A stretch of DNA of 12,952 bases from Rickettsiales bacterium (GCA_947496905.1 CANMEW010000032.1:1-12952), one strand, 5' to 3'; counted from the first letter of the stretch, positions 1 to 6,585 are shown. The notes: generated from the sequence alone by a model not told the origin. Translations and numbers: made by a program.

Positions 1-76
1 ATCAAGGTACGCTTTCCTGCTCGCAAATTTTCTTCCTAAAAATTTCTCGAAAAATCTAGGTTTTTTAGAGGCTCCC
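1..76 (-). repeat. Truncated copy of a dispersed repeat, also present at 6299-6535
   Basis: Read on the minus strand, this stretch has the same modules in the same order as the island at 6299-6713. A GGGnGCCTCTAAAAA segment (76-61) matches 6299-6313. An AGATTTTTCGAG segment (57-46) matches 6316-6328 with one T fewer. A GAGCAGnAAAGCGTAC segment (22-7) matches 6514-6529 at 15 of 16 bases, and similarity continues to the window edge. The last two modules lie about 25 bp apart here but about 185 bp apart in the island, so the copies differ by a large internal insertion or deletion. The copy is cut by the start of the window. No coding potential is visible. Confidence 0.6.
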
Positions 77-139
77 TAATCGGAATTCGCGTGTTTTGCA
101 CAAAAATCACCCGACCCAGTCGCAGCAGCTCCTGGGCCA

Positions 140-158
140 CCCTCTTTTTCAAAGAGGG
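140..158. other. GC-rich hairpin, REP-like
   Basis: CCCTCTTT (140-147) and AAAGAGGG (151-158) form a perfect 8-bp stem with a 3-base loop. No T tract follows on either strand, so it is not an obvious intrinsic terminator. It sits in GC-richer surroundings than the neighbouring spacer (about 105-180), which suggests a short interspersed palindrome of the REP type. No second copy was found in the window, so the family assignment is inference. Confidence 0.4.
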
Positions 159-315
159 AGAAAACAGCCGTTACCACAACTTTAGTAGGAACGTGGACAT
201 TGGCCGAAAACAGCCCTATTTCTGATTTTAGCGAGGAGTTTTTTGTAGTTTTTTAGAGAGATTTTTGCGTCAAGTTTTTTGGTAATTTTACTCACTTTCA
301 TTCGAGAATTTTTTG

Positions 316-351
316 AAAAGATTTTCCAGGCGCCTGGAAAATCTTTTTTTT
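316..351. terminator. Strong intrinsic terminator, 32-bp perfect palindrome with T tract
   Basis: AAAAGATTTTCCAGGC (316-331) is followed at once by its exact reverse complement (332-347) and then by four more T residues (348-351). As RNA the stem would be about 14 bp with a GC-rich top and a 4-base loop, ending in a U run on the plus strand. On the minus strand the hairpin ends in TTTTC, so it may work in both directions. It is the best terminator in the window and could end the minus-strand lipB transcript, although it lies about 220 bp past the lipB stop. Confidence 0.65.
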
Positions 352-441
352 GACTCAATATTGGCGCTGGTTCGGAGGTGGTCGCCTGTCAAATTCGCGG
401 GTTTTTTGTTGTTTTAGGCTTAGACACTGTTAGCTAATTAT

Positions 442-495
442 TTTCTCCGTTCTTTTCCGCCAATTTTTGCTCATTTTTTCACAAAATTTTTTGAG
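442..495 (-). repeat. Second copy of the lipB 3' end
   Basis: This segment aligns with 586-632, the last codons of lipB. Both begin TTTCTCCG, continue with a TCTTTT-C-CAATTTTT pattern and end TCACAAAATTTTTT before GG. The copy here carries about 7 extra bases in the middle. On the minus strand it still reads KKFCEK, as in the LipB tail, before running to a stop. It looks like a short tandem duplication of the gene end, or a stop-proximal remnant left by a rearrangement. T-rich composition inflates the match, but the non-T positions agree well. Confidence 0.5.
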
Positions 496-531
496 GTATG
501 TCAAATACATCGGCAAAATTTTGTAAAAAAA
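474..531. other. Long A+T hairpin downstream of lipB
   Basis: ACAAAATTTT (481-490) pairs with AAAATTTTGT (515-524). After one mismatch the stem extends with T residues 474-479 against A residues 526-531. A small internal stem, GTAT (496-499) with ATAC (505-508), sits in the loop. It lies about 40-100 bp beyond the lipB stop on the minus strand. It could protect the 3' end or slow transcription, but it lacks the GC core and clean T tail of a canonical terminator. Confidence 0.45.
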
Positions 532-571
532 TCGCTAAAAATTAACGAAAAATCCCAGAAAAGATAATTAA

Positions 572-1261
572 CTAACAGTTTCTAGTTTCTCCGCTCTTTT
601 TCATCAATTTTTTTTCACAAAATTTTTTACGGATTAATTCGCTGAGGTCATTTTTTACCGCCACACCAAGTTCTTTCATCGAAGTTACACCAAACTCCTT
701 GATGCCGCAGGGGACTATGCCCTCAAAGCCAGAGAGGTCTGGGTCTACATTAATTGCGATGCCATGGCAACTCACCCATTTTTTGATTTTAATTCCAATC
801 GCAGCAATTTTTTTCTCCCCATCTTTCGTTTCCACCCAAATCCCCACGCGACCTTTTTTGATCTCGCCCCTGATTCCAAACTCCGCCAGAATTTCAATTA
901 CAAAATTTTCTAAAAACTTCACAAAGCGCGCCACGTCAGGCTTTTCCGGTGCGAAGATTTTTTTCAAATCGAGCATGAGGTAAATAATTTTCATGCCGGG
1001 GCAGTGGTAGGTGTATTTGCCGCCTCTGTTGGTTTTGAAAATTGGGATGTTGTTTTTAATGAGTAAGTCTTGGTCAGAGGCGCTAATTCCTGCGGTGTAA
1101 ACTGGATGATGCTCTAATATCCAAATCAATTGTGGCGCGTTGCCAGCGATTATTTCATCGACGCGTTTTTGCATGAAGCTCAGTGCATCTTCAAAATGCA
1201 CGAGCTCTTTGCTTACTAACCATTCGATGTCGGAATTTTTGTGAGTGATTGATGTGGGCAA
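572..1261 (-). CDS. lipB: Octanoyl-[acyl-carrier-protein]:protein N-octanoyltransferase
   Basis: LipB moves octanoyl groups from acyl carrier protein to lipoyl domains of enzymes such as pyruvate dehydrogenase, the first step of lipoate assembly in the cytoplasm. With the start used here it has 229 residues. The signature RGGKYTYHCPG is at about 79-89, the catalytic Lys is K151 in the KKIAAIG segment, and the catalytic Cys is C185 in VPCGI. The family normally has YHGPGQ, so YHCPGM is a local deviation. An upstream ATG at 1318 would add 19 residues but overlaps mltG by 56 bp, has no Shine-Dalgarno sequence, and adds sequence not typical of alphaproteobacterial LipB. The TTG at 1261 lies one base after the mltG stop with AGGGA 10 bases upstream, so I prefer it. 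The gene closes the minus-strand fabF-mltG-lipB block. Confidence 0.93.
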   Translation of the reverse strand: MPTSITHKNSDIEWLVSKELVHFEDALSFMQKRVDEIIAGNAPQLIWILEHHPVYTAGISASDQDLLIKNNIPIFKTNRGGKYTYHCPGMKIIYLMLDLKKIFAPEKPDVARFVKFLENFVIEILAEFGIRGEIKKGRVGIWVETKDGEKKIAAIGIKIKKWVSCHGIAINVDPDLSGFEGIVPCGIKEFGVTSMKELGVAVKNDLSELIRKKFCEKKLMKKSGETRNC

Positions 1262-1262
1262 T

Positions 1263-2249
1263 TTACTGAATTCCCTGAATGAGGCTGCGATATTTGGCGA
1301 CGTTGCTATTGTGATCATTTAGGTTGGAGGAGAAGGCGTGATCACCTTTGCCGCTAGCGACGAAGTAGAGAAAGTCAGTTTGAATTGGGTTCAACACCGC
1401 TTTGATTGAAGCTAGTCCTGGGTTACAAATTGTAGCTGGTGGAAGTCCGTAGATGTGGTAGGTGTTGAATTGGGAATTGTTCTGAATGTCGCTCACTCTA
1501 ATTGGGCGTTCGAGTGATTTATTGCCGAAGGTGAAGGAGTAAATTATTGTTGGATCTGACTGTAGCTTCATGCCCTTGCGTAAGCGGTTAACGAAGACAG
1601 ATGCGACTTTTGGTCTTTCTGATGCGAGACCAGTTTCCTTCTCAACGATTGAGGCCAACACCAAGGCCTGTTCTTTGGTTTTAACTGGAATTGACGGGTC
1701 GCGTTTTTCCCAAAGGTCATCAATTGCTTTTCTCATCGCATCTTGCATGCGCTTCACCATGCCAGACTTGGTGTCGTTGTAAGAGTAAAAATAAGTTTCC
1801 GGCAACAGACTTCCTTCTTTCACATTTTCAGGAAGTTGTCCGATTAGTCCATTTGCATGGTCAATAATGTAGAGGGCGGAATGAGTGGAGAGCCCTTCGG
1901 CAATGGTAACTTTGCGGAAGAAAATATTTCCTCTCACCATTTTGTGCAGGATTCTGTAGTAGGAGATGTTCTTTTCGAAAAAATATTCGCCGTAGCGAAC
2001 CTTAGGATCGACGCCCTTGATGAGCTGACCGATGTAAAGAAAAGCAGTGGGACTTTTGATGATTTTTTCTTGATGCAGCTTGTTCACCACTTCGCGTAAA
2101 GTCATTCCACTTTCGATGAGGAATTTTTTATCTTCGCGATGGTGGCTGTTGGGAGCGTTGAAATACATGATCATGCCAAGCATCAAGGCTAAGTAGCAGA
2201 TGACTACAACTGAAAAGCTGGCGCAGATTGTTAGGAACTTTTTTTTCAT
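1263..2249 (-). CDS. mltG: Endolytic murein transglycosylase (YceG-like)
   Basis: MltG is an inner-membrane lytic transglycosylase that cuts nascent glycan strands and is thought to help end their polymerisation. The protein has 328 residues, near the family's usual 330-350. A short cytoplasmic N-terminus is followed by one membrane segment at about 7-30 and a LysM-like region at about 45-110. The YceG catalytic domain follows, with the hallmark ASIVEKETG at 199-207. The catalytic Glu is probably E203 by comparison with E. coli E218. Other conserved stretches are SVFVNRLR (217-224), LQSDPTIIY (229-237) and YGLPPATICNPG (267-278). The ATG at 2249 follows the fabF stop with no gap. The fabF-mltG order is widespread in proteobacteria and supports the call. 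Confidence 0.95.
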   Translation of the reverse strand: MKKKFLTICASFSVVVICYLALMLGMIMYFNAPNSHHREDKKFLIESGMTLREVVNKLHQEKIIKSPTAFLYIGQLIKGVDPKVRYGEYFFEKNISYYRILHKMVRGNIFFRKVTIAEGLSTHSALYIIDHANGLIGQLPENVKEGSLLPETYFYSYNDTKSGMVKRMQDAMRKAIDDLWEKRDPSIPVKTKEQALVLASIVEKETGLASERPKVASVFVNRLRKGMKLQSDPTIIYSFTFGNKSLERPIRVSDIQNNSQFNTYHIYGLPPATICNPGLASIKAVLNPIQTDFLYFVASGKGDHAFSSNLNDHNSNVAKYRSLIQGIQ

Positions 2250-3515
2250 TTAGACGCGCTTTAAAACTAGGCAGGCATTGGTTCCGCCGAATCCAAATGA
2301 GTTTGACATCGCGACGTCAATTTTTCGCTGTTTTGCAACTTTGGCAACTAAGTCAATGTCGCAATTTTCTGAAGGTTCTTCGAGGTTTAAAGTTGGAGGA
2401 GCAATGTTGTCGCGCATTGCAAGAATTGAAAAAATTGCTTCAACCGCGCCAGCGGCGCCAAGTAAGTGACCAATCGCTGATTTAGTTGATGACATTGAGA
2501 GTCTGTAGGCGTGATCAGCGAAAACTTTTTTTACGGAAGACACTTCAATTTCATCGCCCATTGGTGTTGAGGTTCCATGAGCATTGATGTAGTCGATTGA
2601 TTCAGGATTCATCCCAGCATGGCTCAATGCCAATTTCATTGCGTAGGTTGATCCGCGACCAGTAGCTTCTGGCGCGGTAATGTGGTAGGCATCGCCAGAC
2701 ATGCCGTAGCCGGCAATTTCGGCGTAAATTTTTGCACCGCGTTTTTTTGCATGCTCATATTCTTCAAGAACAAGAACTCCCGCGCCTTCTCCCATTACGA
2801 AGCCATCGCGATTTTTATCCCAAGGCCTTGAACCGGCAGTTGGATTGTCATTGAAGGCAGTTGAAAGTGCGCGAAGTGCTGAGAAGCCGCCAATACCTGA
2901 TTCACAAATTGCTGATTCAGCGCCGCCAGCAATCATTACGTCAACATCGCCATATTCGATCATGCGAGCGGAGTCGCCAATTGCATGAGTACCGGAAGCG
3001 CAAGCGGTGACGACTGCGTGGTTTGGACCCATGTAGCCATGCTCGATGGAAATTTGCCCAGATGCTAAATTGATTAGGCTTTGCGGAATGAATGAGGGGC
3101 TAATTTTTTTTACACCTCTGTCCTTCATTGTGACGACAGTTTTTTCGATGGAGGGAAGGCCGCCAATACCAGATCCCATCATTACGCCAGTGCGATATTT
3201 TTGTTCTTCGCTCTCAGCTTTCCAGCCAGAATCTCTAATTGCTTGAGTTGCAGCGGCAATTGCAAAATGGATGAAGCGATCCATTTTTTTTTGCTCCTTC
3301 ACGTCAATAAAATTGTCGATGTTGAACAGGTCTTCGCCATCGCCATATTTTACTTCTCCAGCAATTTTGCAGGGACATTCATCAGCGTTAAAAATGCTAA
3401 TTTTACTTAATCCGGATTCGGAATTAATTAATTTTTTCCAAGTGCCTTCTGCAGTTGCGGACAAAGGGGTTATGGCTCCAATTCCAGTTACAACTACTCT
3501 TCTTTTTTGCGTCAT
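2250..3515 (-). CDS. fabF: Beta-ketoacyl-[acyl-carrier-protein] synthase II
   Basis: FabF condenses malonyl-ACP with acyl-ACP in type II fatty-acid elongation in the cytoplasm. The 421-residue protein is close to the usual length of about 412-420 and looks intact. The catalytic triad is visible: C172 in VTACASGTHAIG, H313 in NAHGTSTPMGD and H350 in SAIGHLLGAAGAVEA, with the conserved K345 just before the last His. The glycine-rich SFGFGGTNA is near the C-terminus (406-414). An acpP gene often precedes fabF; here a glycosyltransferase lies 75 bp upstream instead. No Shine-Dalgarno sequence is evident before the ATG at 3515. The stop touches the mltG start, so the two are surely co-transcribed. 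FabB is less likely because the order and length fit FabF. Confidence 0.96.
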   Translation of the reverse strand: MTQKRRVVVTGIGAITPLSATAEGTWKKLINSESGLSKISIFNADECPCKIAGEVKYGDGEDLFNIDNFIDVKEQKKMDRFIHFAIAAATQAIRDSGWKAESEEQKYRTGVMMGSGIGGLPSIEKTVVTMKDRGVKKISPSFIPQSLINLASGQISIEHGYMGPNHAVVTACASGTHAIGDSARMIEYGDVDVMIAGGAESAICESGIGGFSALRALSTAFNDNPTAGSRPWDKNRDGFVMGEGAGVLVLEEYEHAKKRGAKIYAEIAGYGMSGDAYHITAPEATGRGSTYAMKLALSHAGMNPESIDYINAHGTSTPMGDEIEVSSVKKVFADHAYRLSMSSTKSAIGHLLGAAGAVEAIFSILAMRDNIAPPTLNLEEPSENCDIDLVAKVAKQRKIDVAMSNSFGFGGTNACLVLKRV

Positions 3516-3572
3516 TTTTAGAGGAAATTTAAATGGGGGAAAGATTCGGGGAAGGCGCTGTTTAGGTTTAAG

Positions 3573-3602
3573 AAAATATTTTGAAAGTTTTTATCTCGCC
3601 AA
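3573..3602 (-). promoter_or_regulatory. Possible sigma70-type promoter for fabF-mltG-lipB
   Basis: On the minus strand TTGGCG (3602-3597) is separated by 18 bases from TATTTT (3578-3573), about 60 bases before the fabF start. The -35 element overlaps the end of the glycosyltransferase gene. Both hexamers are imperfect in an A+T-rich background, so this is only a candidate. Confidence 0.25.
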
Positions 3603-4340
3603 CTGCTTCAGCAGAACCATCAAGCGAAAAAAATTACGTAAAATTCTCAATTTGCTTTTGCCGATTTTTTTTCCGTAGTCGTAAGAAATTTCAATTTCGT
3701 CAATGCGAGAATTAATGCGTGCTAACTTAATGAGCAGTTCGCAAGTGTAGGTGAATTCTGGCTCAGAGATGAATTTATTTTTTTGAGTGTCGAACAATTC
3801 TCTAAGCTTTTTTACTCTGTAAATTCTGTAACCACTGGTGAAGTCTTGCAAATTTTCGCCAGAAATTTTTTTCACCGCAAAAAGTTTTTGTAATAAAATC
3901 GAGGTTACTTTGCTGATAAATTTTCGATGCAGAGGAAAGTCTTCAATCACGCTTTTGTTGCAGAATCTTGATGAAACTAAAAGGTCTAGAGAGTTGGATT
4001 CGAAGTGAGAAAGCATCGTAGAAATTTGCTCCGGATCATGAGTGTTGTCGGCATCAAGAGAAATTACCAAATCATCTTCATTTGCAGAAGAACTTAACGC
4101 TTCCAAAAAAAGTCTTTTAAAAGCCAATCCCAATCCTCTTTCATTTTTAAGTGGTAAAATTTTAATCGGCAGAGACTTTTGAAAATCAGAAAGAATCTGC
4201 AAGGACTCATCAGAGCTGCCATCGAGACAGACAATGATTTCGAAATCACGCTGCAAAATTTGCATTTCGTAACCCAAATTAACCAAAAAATTTTTAAGAT
4301 TTTGCGCTTCATTTAAGGCGCAGAAAATGATTTTTATCAA
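3591..4340 (-). CDS. Family 2 glycosyltransferase, dolichol-phosphate-mannose-synthase-like
   Basis: This is a GT-A fold glycosyltransferase that probably transfers a sugar from a nucleotide-sugar to a polyprenyl phosphate or another envelope acceptor. From the TTG start preferred here it has 249 residues. It opens with IKIIFCALNEA, the usual first beta strand of the family. The nucleotide-binding VCLDGSSDES follows at about 36-45, the metal-binding DAD motif in SLDADNTHDP at about 93-102, and an SSRF segment near 119. No membrane segments follow the catalytic domain, so it resembles soluble DPM1-type enzymes. The sugar and acceptor cannot be told. The frame stays open to a GTG at 4412, adding 24 residues, but those codons lie wholly in a repeat that recurs at 12838-12912. 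I therefore treat them as doubtful. Confidence 0.85.
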   Translation of the reverse strand: MIKIIFCALNEAQNLKNFLVNLGYEMQILQRDFEIIVCLDGSSDESLQILSDFQKSLPIKILPLKNERGLGLAFKRLFLEALSSSANEDDLVISLDADNTHDPEQISTMLSHFESNSLDLLVSSRFCNKSVIEDFPLHRKFISKVTSILLQKLFAVKKISGENLQDFTSGYRIYRVKKLRELFDTQKNKFISEPEFTYTCELLIKLARINSRIDEIEISYDYGKKIGKSKLRILRNFFRLMVLLKQLAR

Positions 4341-4407
4341 AGTCGTTGTGTTCAGGTTTAAAGTAGCTCTGGTATATTTTTTTATTTTTACGCCGCACGA
4401 GCGACGC
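4340..4407 (-). repeat. Derived copy of the 12758-12952 repeat family at the 5' end of the glycosyltransferase gene
   Basis: Read on the minus strand, 4407-4365 matches 12838-12878: 39 of 41 aligned bases agree, with one 2-base insertion in an A run. The shared part covers the CGnCGC-nCGT-GCGGCG hairpin, the TAAAAATAAAAA spacer and the hairpin arm ATACCAGAGCT. Weaker similarity runs on through the hairpin loop and into a decayed right arm at about 4350-4338. The copy fills the gap between two divergent genes. It therefore supplies the leader of the aminotransferase on one strand and the questionable first codons of the glycosyltransferase on the other. Confidence 0.75.
4351..4378 (+). promoter_or_regulatory. 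Possible extended -10 promoter for the aminotransferase-trmD pair
   Basis: TGGTATATT (4370-4378) resembles an extended -10 element, with a poor -35, TTCAGG (4351-4356), 16 bases upstream. It would give a leader of about 50 bases before the ATG at 4434. The element lies inside the repeat copy, so the repeat may have provided the promoter. Support is weak. Confidence 0.25.
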
Positions 4408-4433
4408 TTCACATTAACAAATTAAAAATTCCA

Positions 4434-5615
4434 ATGCAGGAAAAGTTTTTTTTAACTGAAAAGTTGCCGCCTTACATTTTTGCTGAAATCTACAAGCTCA
4501 AGAGCGAAGCGGTTGCAAGGGGTGTAGAAATTTTTGATTTTGGCATGGGCAACCCAGATTCTGCGCCGCCACAGCATGTGATGAACAGTCTGGTTGAGCT
4601 GTCTAAAAATCCAAAACTTTTTGGTTACTCAGTCACTGGTGGAATCGATGTTCTGAAAAAATCTCTCTGCGATTACTACGCTCGACGCTTCAATGTTGAC
4701 CTAGACTGCAAGTCTGAAAGCCTCATCACCATTGGCGCTAAGGAGGGAATAGCTTCTCTTGCCACCGCAATTTCTGACGAAAAAAATTACATCTGCGTCC
4801 CTTCTCCATCTTACCCAATTCACACTTTTTCTTTCGTCATTTCAAAATCAAACACGCATCATGTCGACGCAATTTCGGGAGCTGATTTTTTAGTGAAGTT
4901 TAAAAAACATGTTGAGGGTGCAAGCCAGAAGCCACAAGCTGTCATCGTTAGTTTTCCCTGCAATCCAACCACAGAAATTGTTGGTTTGGATTTTTACGAA
5001 GAGCTCGTTTCCTTCTGTAAAAAACATCAGATTTACATCATTTCCGACATTGCTTACTGCGAACTTTATTTTGACGAAAAGGACAGGCCTCACTCGGTAT
5101 TGGAAGTAAAGGGTGCGAAGGACATCGCGATCGAATTTTCTTCAGTTTCAAAAAGTTACTCAATGGCCGGATGTCGCGTTGGTTTTGCGGTTGGAAATAA
5201 AAATTTAATTGCAGCTTTGTACAAAATTAAATCCTACCTCGACTACGGCTCCTTCACTCCACTGCAGATGGTAGCTGCAGAAGCATTGTCAGAAAAAAGC
5301 GACAAATATTTGCAAGATCTTCGCCTTCTTTACAAAAAACGCGGAGAGTTTTTGGTAGATTTATTCAACAAAGAGCTTGGTTGGAAAATAGAAAAACCGA
5401 AAGCCAGCATGTTCGTTTGGAGTGCTTTACCAAAAGAATTTTTACAAGTTTCTTCATTCGAATTTTGTAAAAAAATGATTACAGAAACCGGAGTTGCAAT
5501 GTCACCGGGAAGCTCTTTCGGCGGCAGTGGAGAAGGGTTCGTCAGACTTTCCCTGATTCACGATGAAGACAACATGCGCAAAGCGGTCGCTGCATTAAAA
5601 GCTGCGTTCAAGTGA
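4434..5615 (+). CDS. alaC: PLP-dependent class I/II aminotransferase, AlaC-like
   Basis: This is a fold-type I aminotransferase that resembles E. coli AlaC, the glutamate-pyruvate (alanine) transaminase, along its whole length. The 393-residue chain looks intact. Typical features are LPPYIF near residue 11, DFGMGNPD at 35-42, the phosphate-cup segment IGAKEG at 100-105, SPSYPIH at 124-130, NPTT at 177-180 and D205 with Y208 in SDIAYCE. The Schiff-base Lys is K240 in SVSKSYSMAG. KSYLDYGSFTPLQ follows at 266-278, and the carboxylate-binding Arg is R371 in VRLSLIHD. LL-diaminopimelate aminotransferase and aspartate aminotransferase belong to the same superfamily, so the substrate is less certain than the fold. 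There is no clear Shine-Dalgarno sequence before the ATG. The stop overlaps the trmD start. Confidence 0.85.
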   Translation: MQEKFFLTEKLPPYIFAEIYKLKSEAVARGVEIFDFGMGNPDSAPPQHVMNSLVELSKNPKLFGYSVTGGIDVLKKSLCDYYARRFNVDLDCKSESLITIGAKEGIASLATAISDEKNYICVPSPSYPIHTFSFVISKSNTHHVDAISGADFLVKFKKHVEGASQKPQAVIVSFPCNPTTEIVGLDFYEELVSFCKKHQIYIISDIAYCELYFDEKDRPHSVLEVKGAKDIAIEFSSVSKSYSMAGCRVGFAVGNKNLIAALYKIKSYLDYGSFTPLQMVAAEALSEKSDKYLQDLRLLYKKRGEFLVDLFNKELGWKIEKPKASMFVWSALPKEFLQVSSFEFCKKMITETGVAMSPGSSFGGSGEGFVRLSLIHDEDNMRKAVAALKAAFK

Positions 5616-6298
5616 TTCATTTCAAAATTTTTACCCTCTTCCCCGATCTCTTCCCCGGCGCTCTTGGCGCCTCAGTTACTGGCTCCGCTCTTGAAAAAAA
5701 ACTCTGGTCTTTCGCGGCAATAAATATTCGCGATTACGCTTTTGACGAGAGGGGGACGGTAGACGATGCACCTTACGGCGGTGGTGCTGGGATGGTGCTG
5801 AAGGCGGATGTAATTGCTGAGGCGCTAGAAAAAAATTCAGCAAAAAAAATAATCTATCTCTCGCCGCGCGGAAAAGTTTTTACGCAAAAAATGGCGAGGG
5901 AGTTGGCGCAAGAAGAGGAGATTTCAATTTTGTGTGGGCGCTACGAAGGCGTAGATCAGCGTGTGTTGGATGAATTTCAAATCGAAGAAATTTCAATCGG
6001 CGATTACGTTTTGTCGGGCGGAGAAATCGCCGCCTTTCCATTCATCGATGCGATTTTACGAAACATTGACGGCATTCTCGGAGCTGATGAATCCTTGGCG
6101 GAGGAGTCCTTCGGCTCGAAGCAAAATTCTGATTTCGAAAACTTACTGGAATATCCGCACTTTACCAGACCGCAGGAATGGCGTGGTCGAGCTGTGCCAG
6201 AAATTTTAACTTCAGGTCACCACAAAAAAATTAATGAGTGGCGTAAAAATCAGGCAATTGAGTTAACGAAAAAAGTTCGACCAGATCTTTTGAGTTGA
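5612..6298 (+). CDS. trmD: tRNA (guanine37-N1)-methyltransferase
   Basis: TrmD methylates G37 next to the anticodon from S-adenosylmethionine, preventing +1 frameshifts. The 228-residue protein has the SPOUT trefoil-knot landmarks in order: DDAPYGGGAGMVL (51-63), SPRGKVFTQ (84-92), LCGRYEGVDQR (107-117), EISIGDYVLSGGEIAA (126-141) and YPHFTRPQEWRG (181-192). SGHHKKINEWR (201-211) is near the end. The general-base Asp of the E. coli enzyme (D169, in an EDSF motif) aligns with E165 in AEESF, followed by about seven extra residues. The start is GTG at 5612, overlapping the upstream stop as GTGA, which implies translational coupling. The usual rpsP-rimM-trmD-rplS context is missing: an aminotransferase precedes it and a repeat island follows. 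Confidence 0.96.
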   Translation: MIHFKIFTLFPDLFPGALGASVTGSALEKKLWSFAAINIRDYAFDERGTVDDAPYGGGAGMVLKADVIAEALEKNSAKKIIYLSPRGKVFTQKMARELAQEEEISILCGRYEGVDQRVLDEFQIEEISIGDYVLSGGEIAAFPFIDAILRNIDGILGADESLAEESFGSKQNSDFENLLEYPHFTRPQEWRGRAVPEILTSGHHKKINEWRKNQAIELTKKVRPDLLS

Positions 6299-6351
6299 GG
6301 GTGCCTCTAAAAATTAGATTTTTTCGAGGAGTTCGAAGTGACGGCTACACC

Positions 6352-6375
6352 TTAAAAAATGCATCGCATTTTTAA
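6352..6375. other. AAAAATGC hairpin, copy 1
   Basis: TTAAAAAATGC (6352-6362) pairs with GCATTTTTAA (6366-6375) across a 3-base loop, with one bulged A. It lies about 55 bp after the trmD stop and may mark the transcript end. The GC content is too low and the T tail too short for a confident intrinsic terminator. Confidence 0.45.
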
Positions 6376-6377
6376 CT

Positions 6378-6423
6378 GACAAATGACGCAAGGCCGTAAG
6401 GCCTGAGTAATTTGCGACTTGTC
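6378..6423. other. Nested stem-loop
   Basis: Three stems are nested: GACAA (6378-6382) with TTGTC (6419-6423), CGCAA (6387-6391) with TTGCG (6412-6416), and AGGCC (6391-6395) with GGCCT (6400-6404) closing a GTAA loop. The arrangement suggests a structured RNA element or a degenerate palindromic repeat rather than chance. Confidence 0.45.
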
Positions 6424-6448
6424 GATAAAAAATAAAATTTTCAAGTAA

Positions 6449-6580
6449 AACGGGCATGAGCGTAAGCGAATCCCTAGGCATCCGAATTTTTGAGCAGGGG
6501 CATCCGAATTTTTGAGCAGAAAAGCGTACTCTGATGTACGATTCGAGCACAGGCAATCGAGCTTAAGCTCGATGCCCGTT
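6449..6580. repeat. Inverted repeat framing the centre of the island
   Basis: AACGGGCAT (6449-6457) and its exact complement ATGCCCGTT (6572-6580) bracket 114 bp. Just inside the right arm is the perfect palindrome ATCGAGCTTAAGCTCGAT (6556-6573). Together they could fold the tandem repeat into a loop. Confidence 0.55.
6477..6519 (+). repeat. 22-bp tandem direct repeat, two copies
   Basis: The 21-base unit starting GGCATCCGAATT and ending TTGAGCAG occurs at 6477-6497 and again, identically, at 6499-6519, with one G between them. A 22-bp period is not a multiple of three, which argues against coding. The second copy leads into the GAGCAGAAAAGCGTAC module shared with 1-76. Confidence 0.85.
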
Positions 6581-6585
6581 CTTGC

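Noticed and set aside
361..410. tRNA-like GC-richer segment
   Set aside because: GGCG/CGCC pairing exists, but no cloverleaf with a T-arm, anticodon stem and acceptor could be drawn on either strand.
1316..1318. ATG start for lipB
   Set aside because: It forces a 56-bp overlap with mltG, lacks a Shine-Dalgarno sequence and adds residues not typical of LipB. The TTG at 1261 fits better.
1857..2099. Plus-strand open frames opposite mltG and fabF
   Set aside because: They lie wholly antisense to strongly conserved genes and show no family features.
6314..6556. 80-codon minus-strand open frame in the repeat island
   Set aside because: It runs through the 22-bp tandem repeat, which shifts frame between copies, and through several palindromes. 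The translation resembles no family and there is no ribosome binding site.
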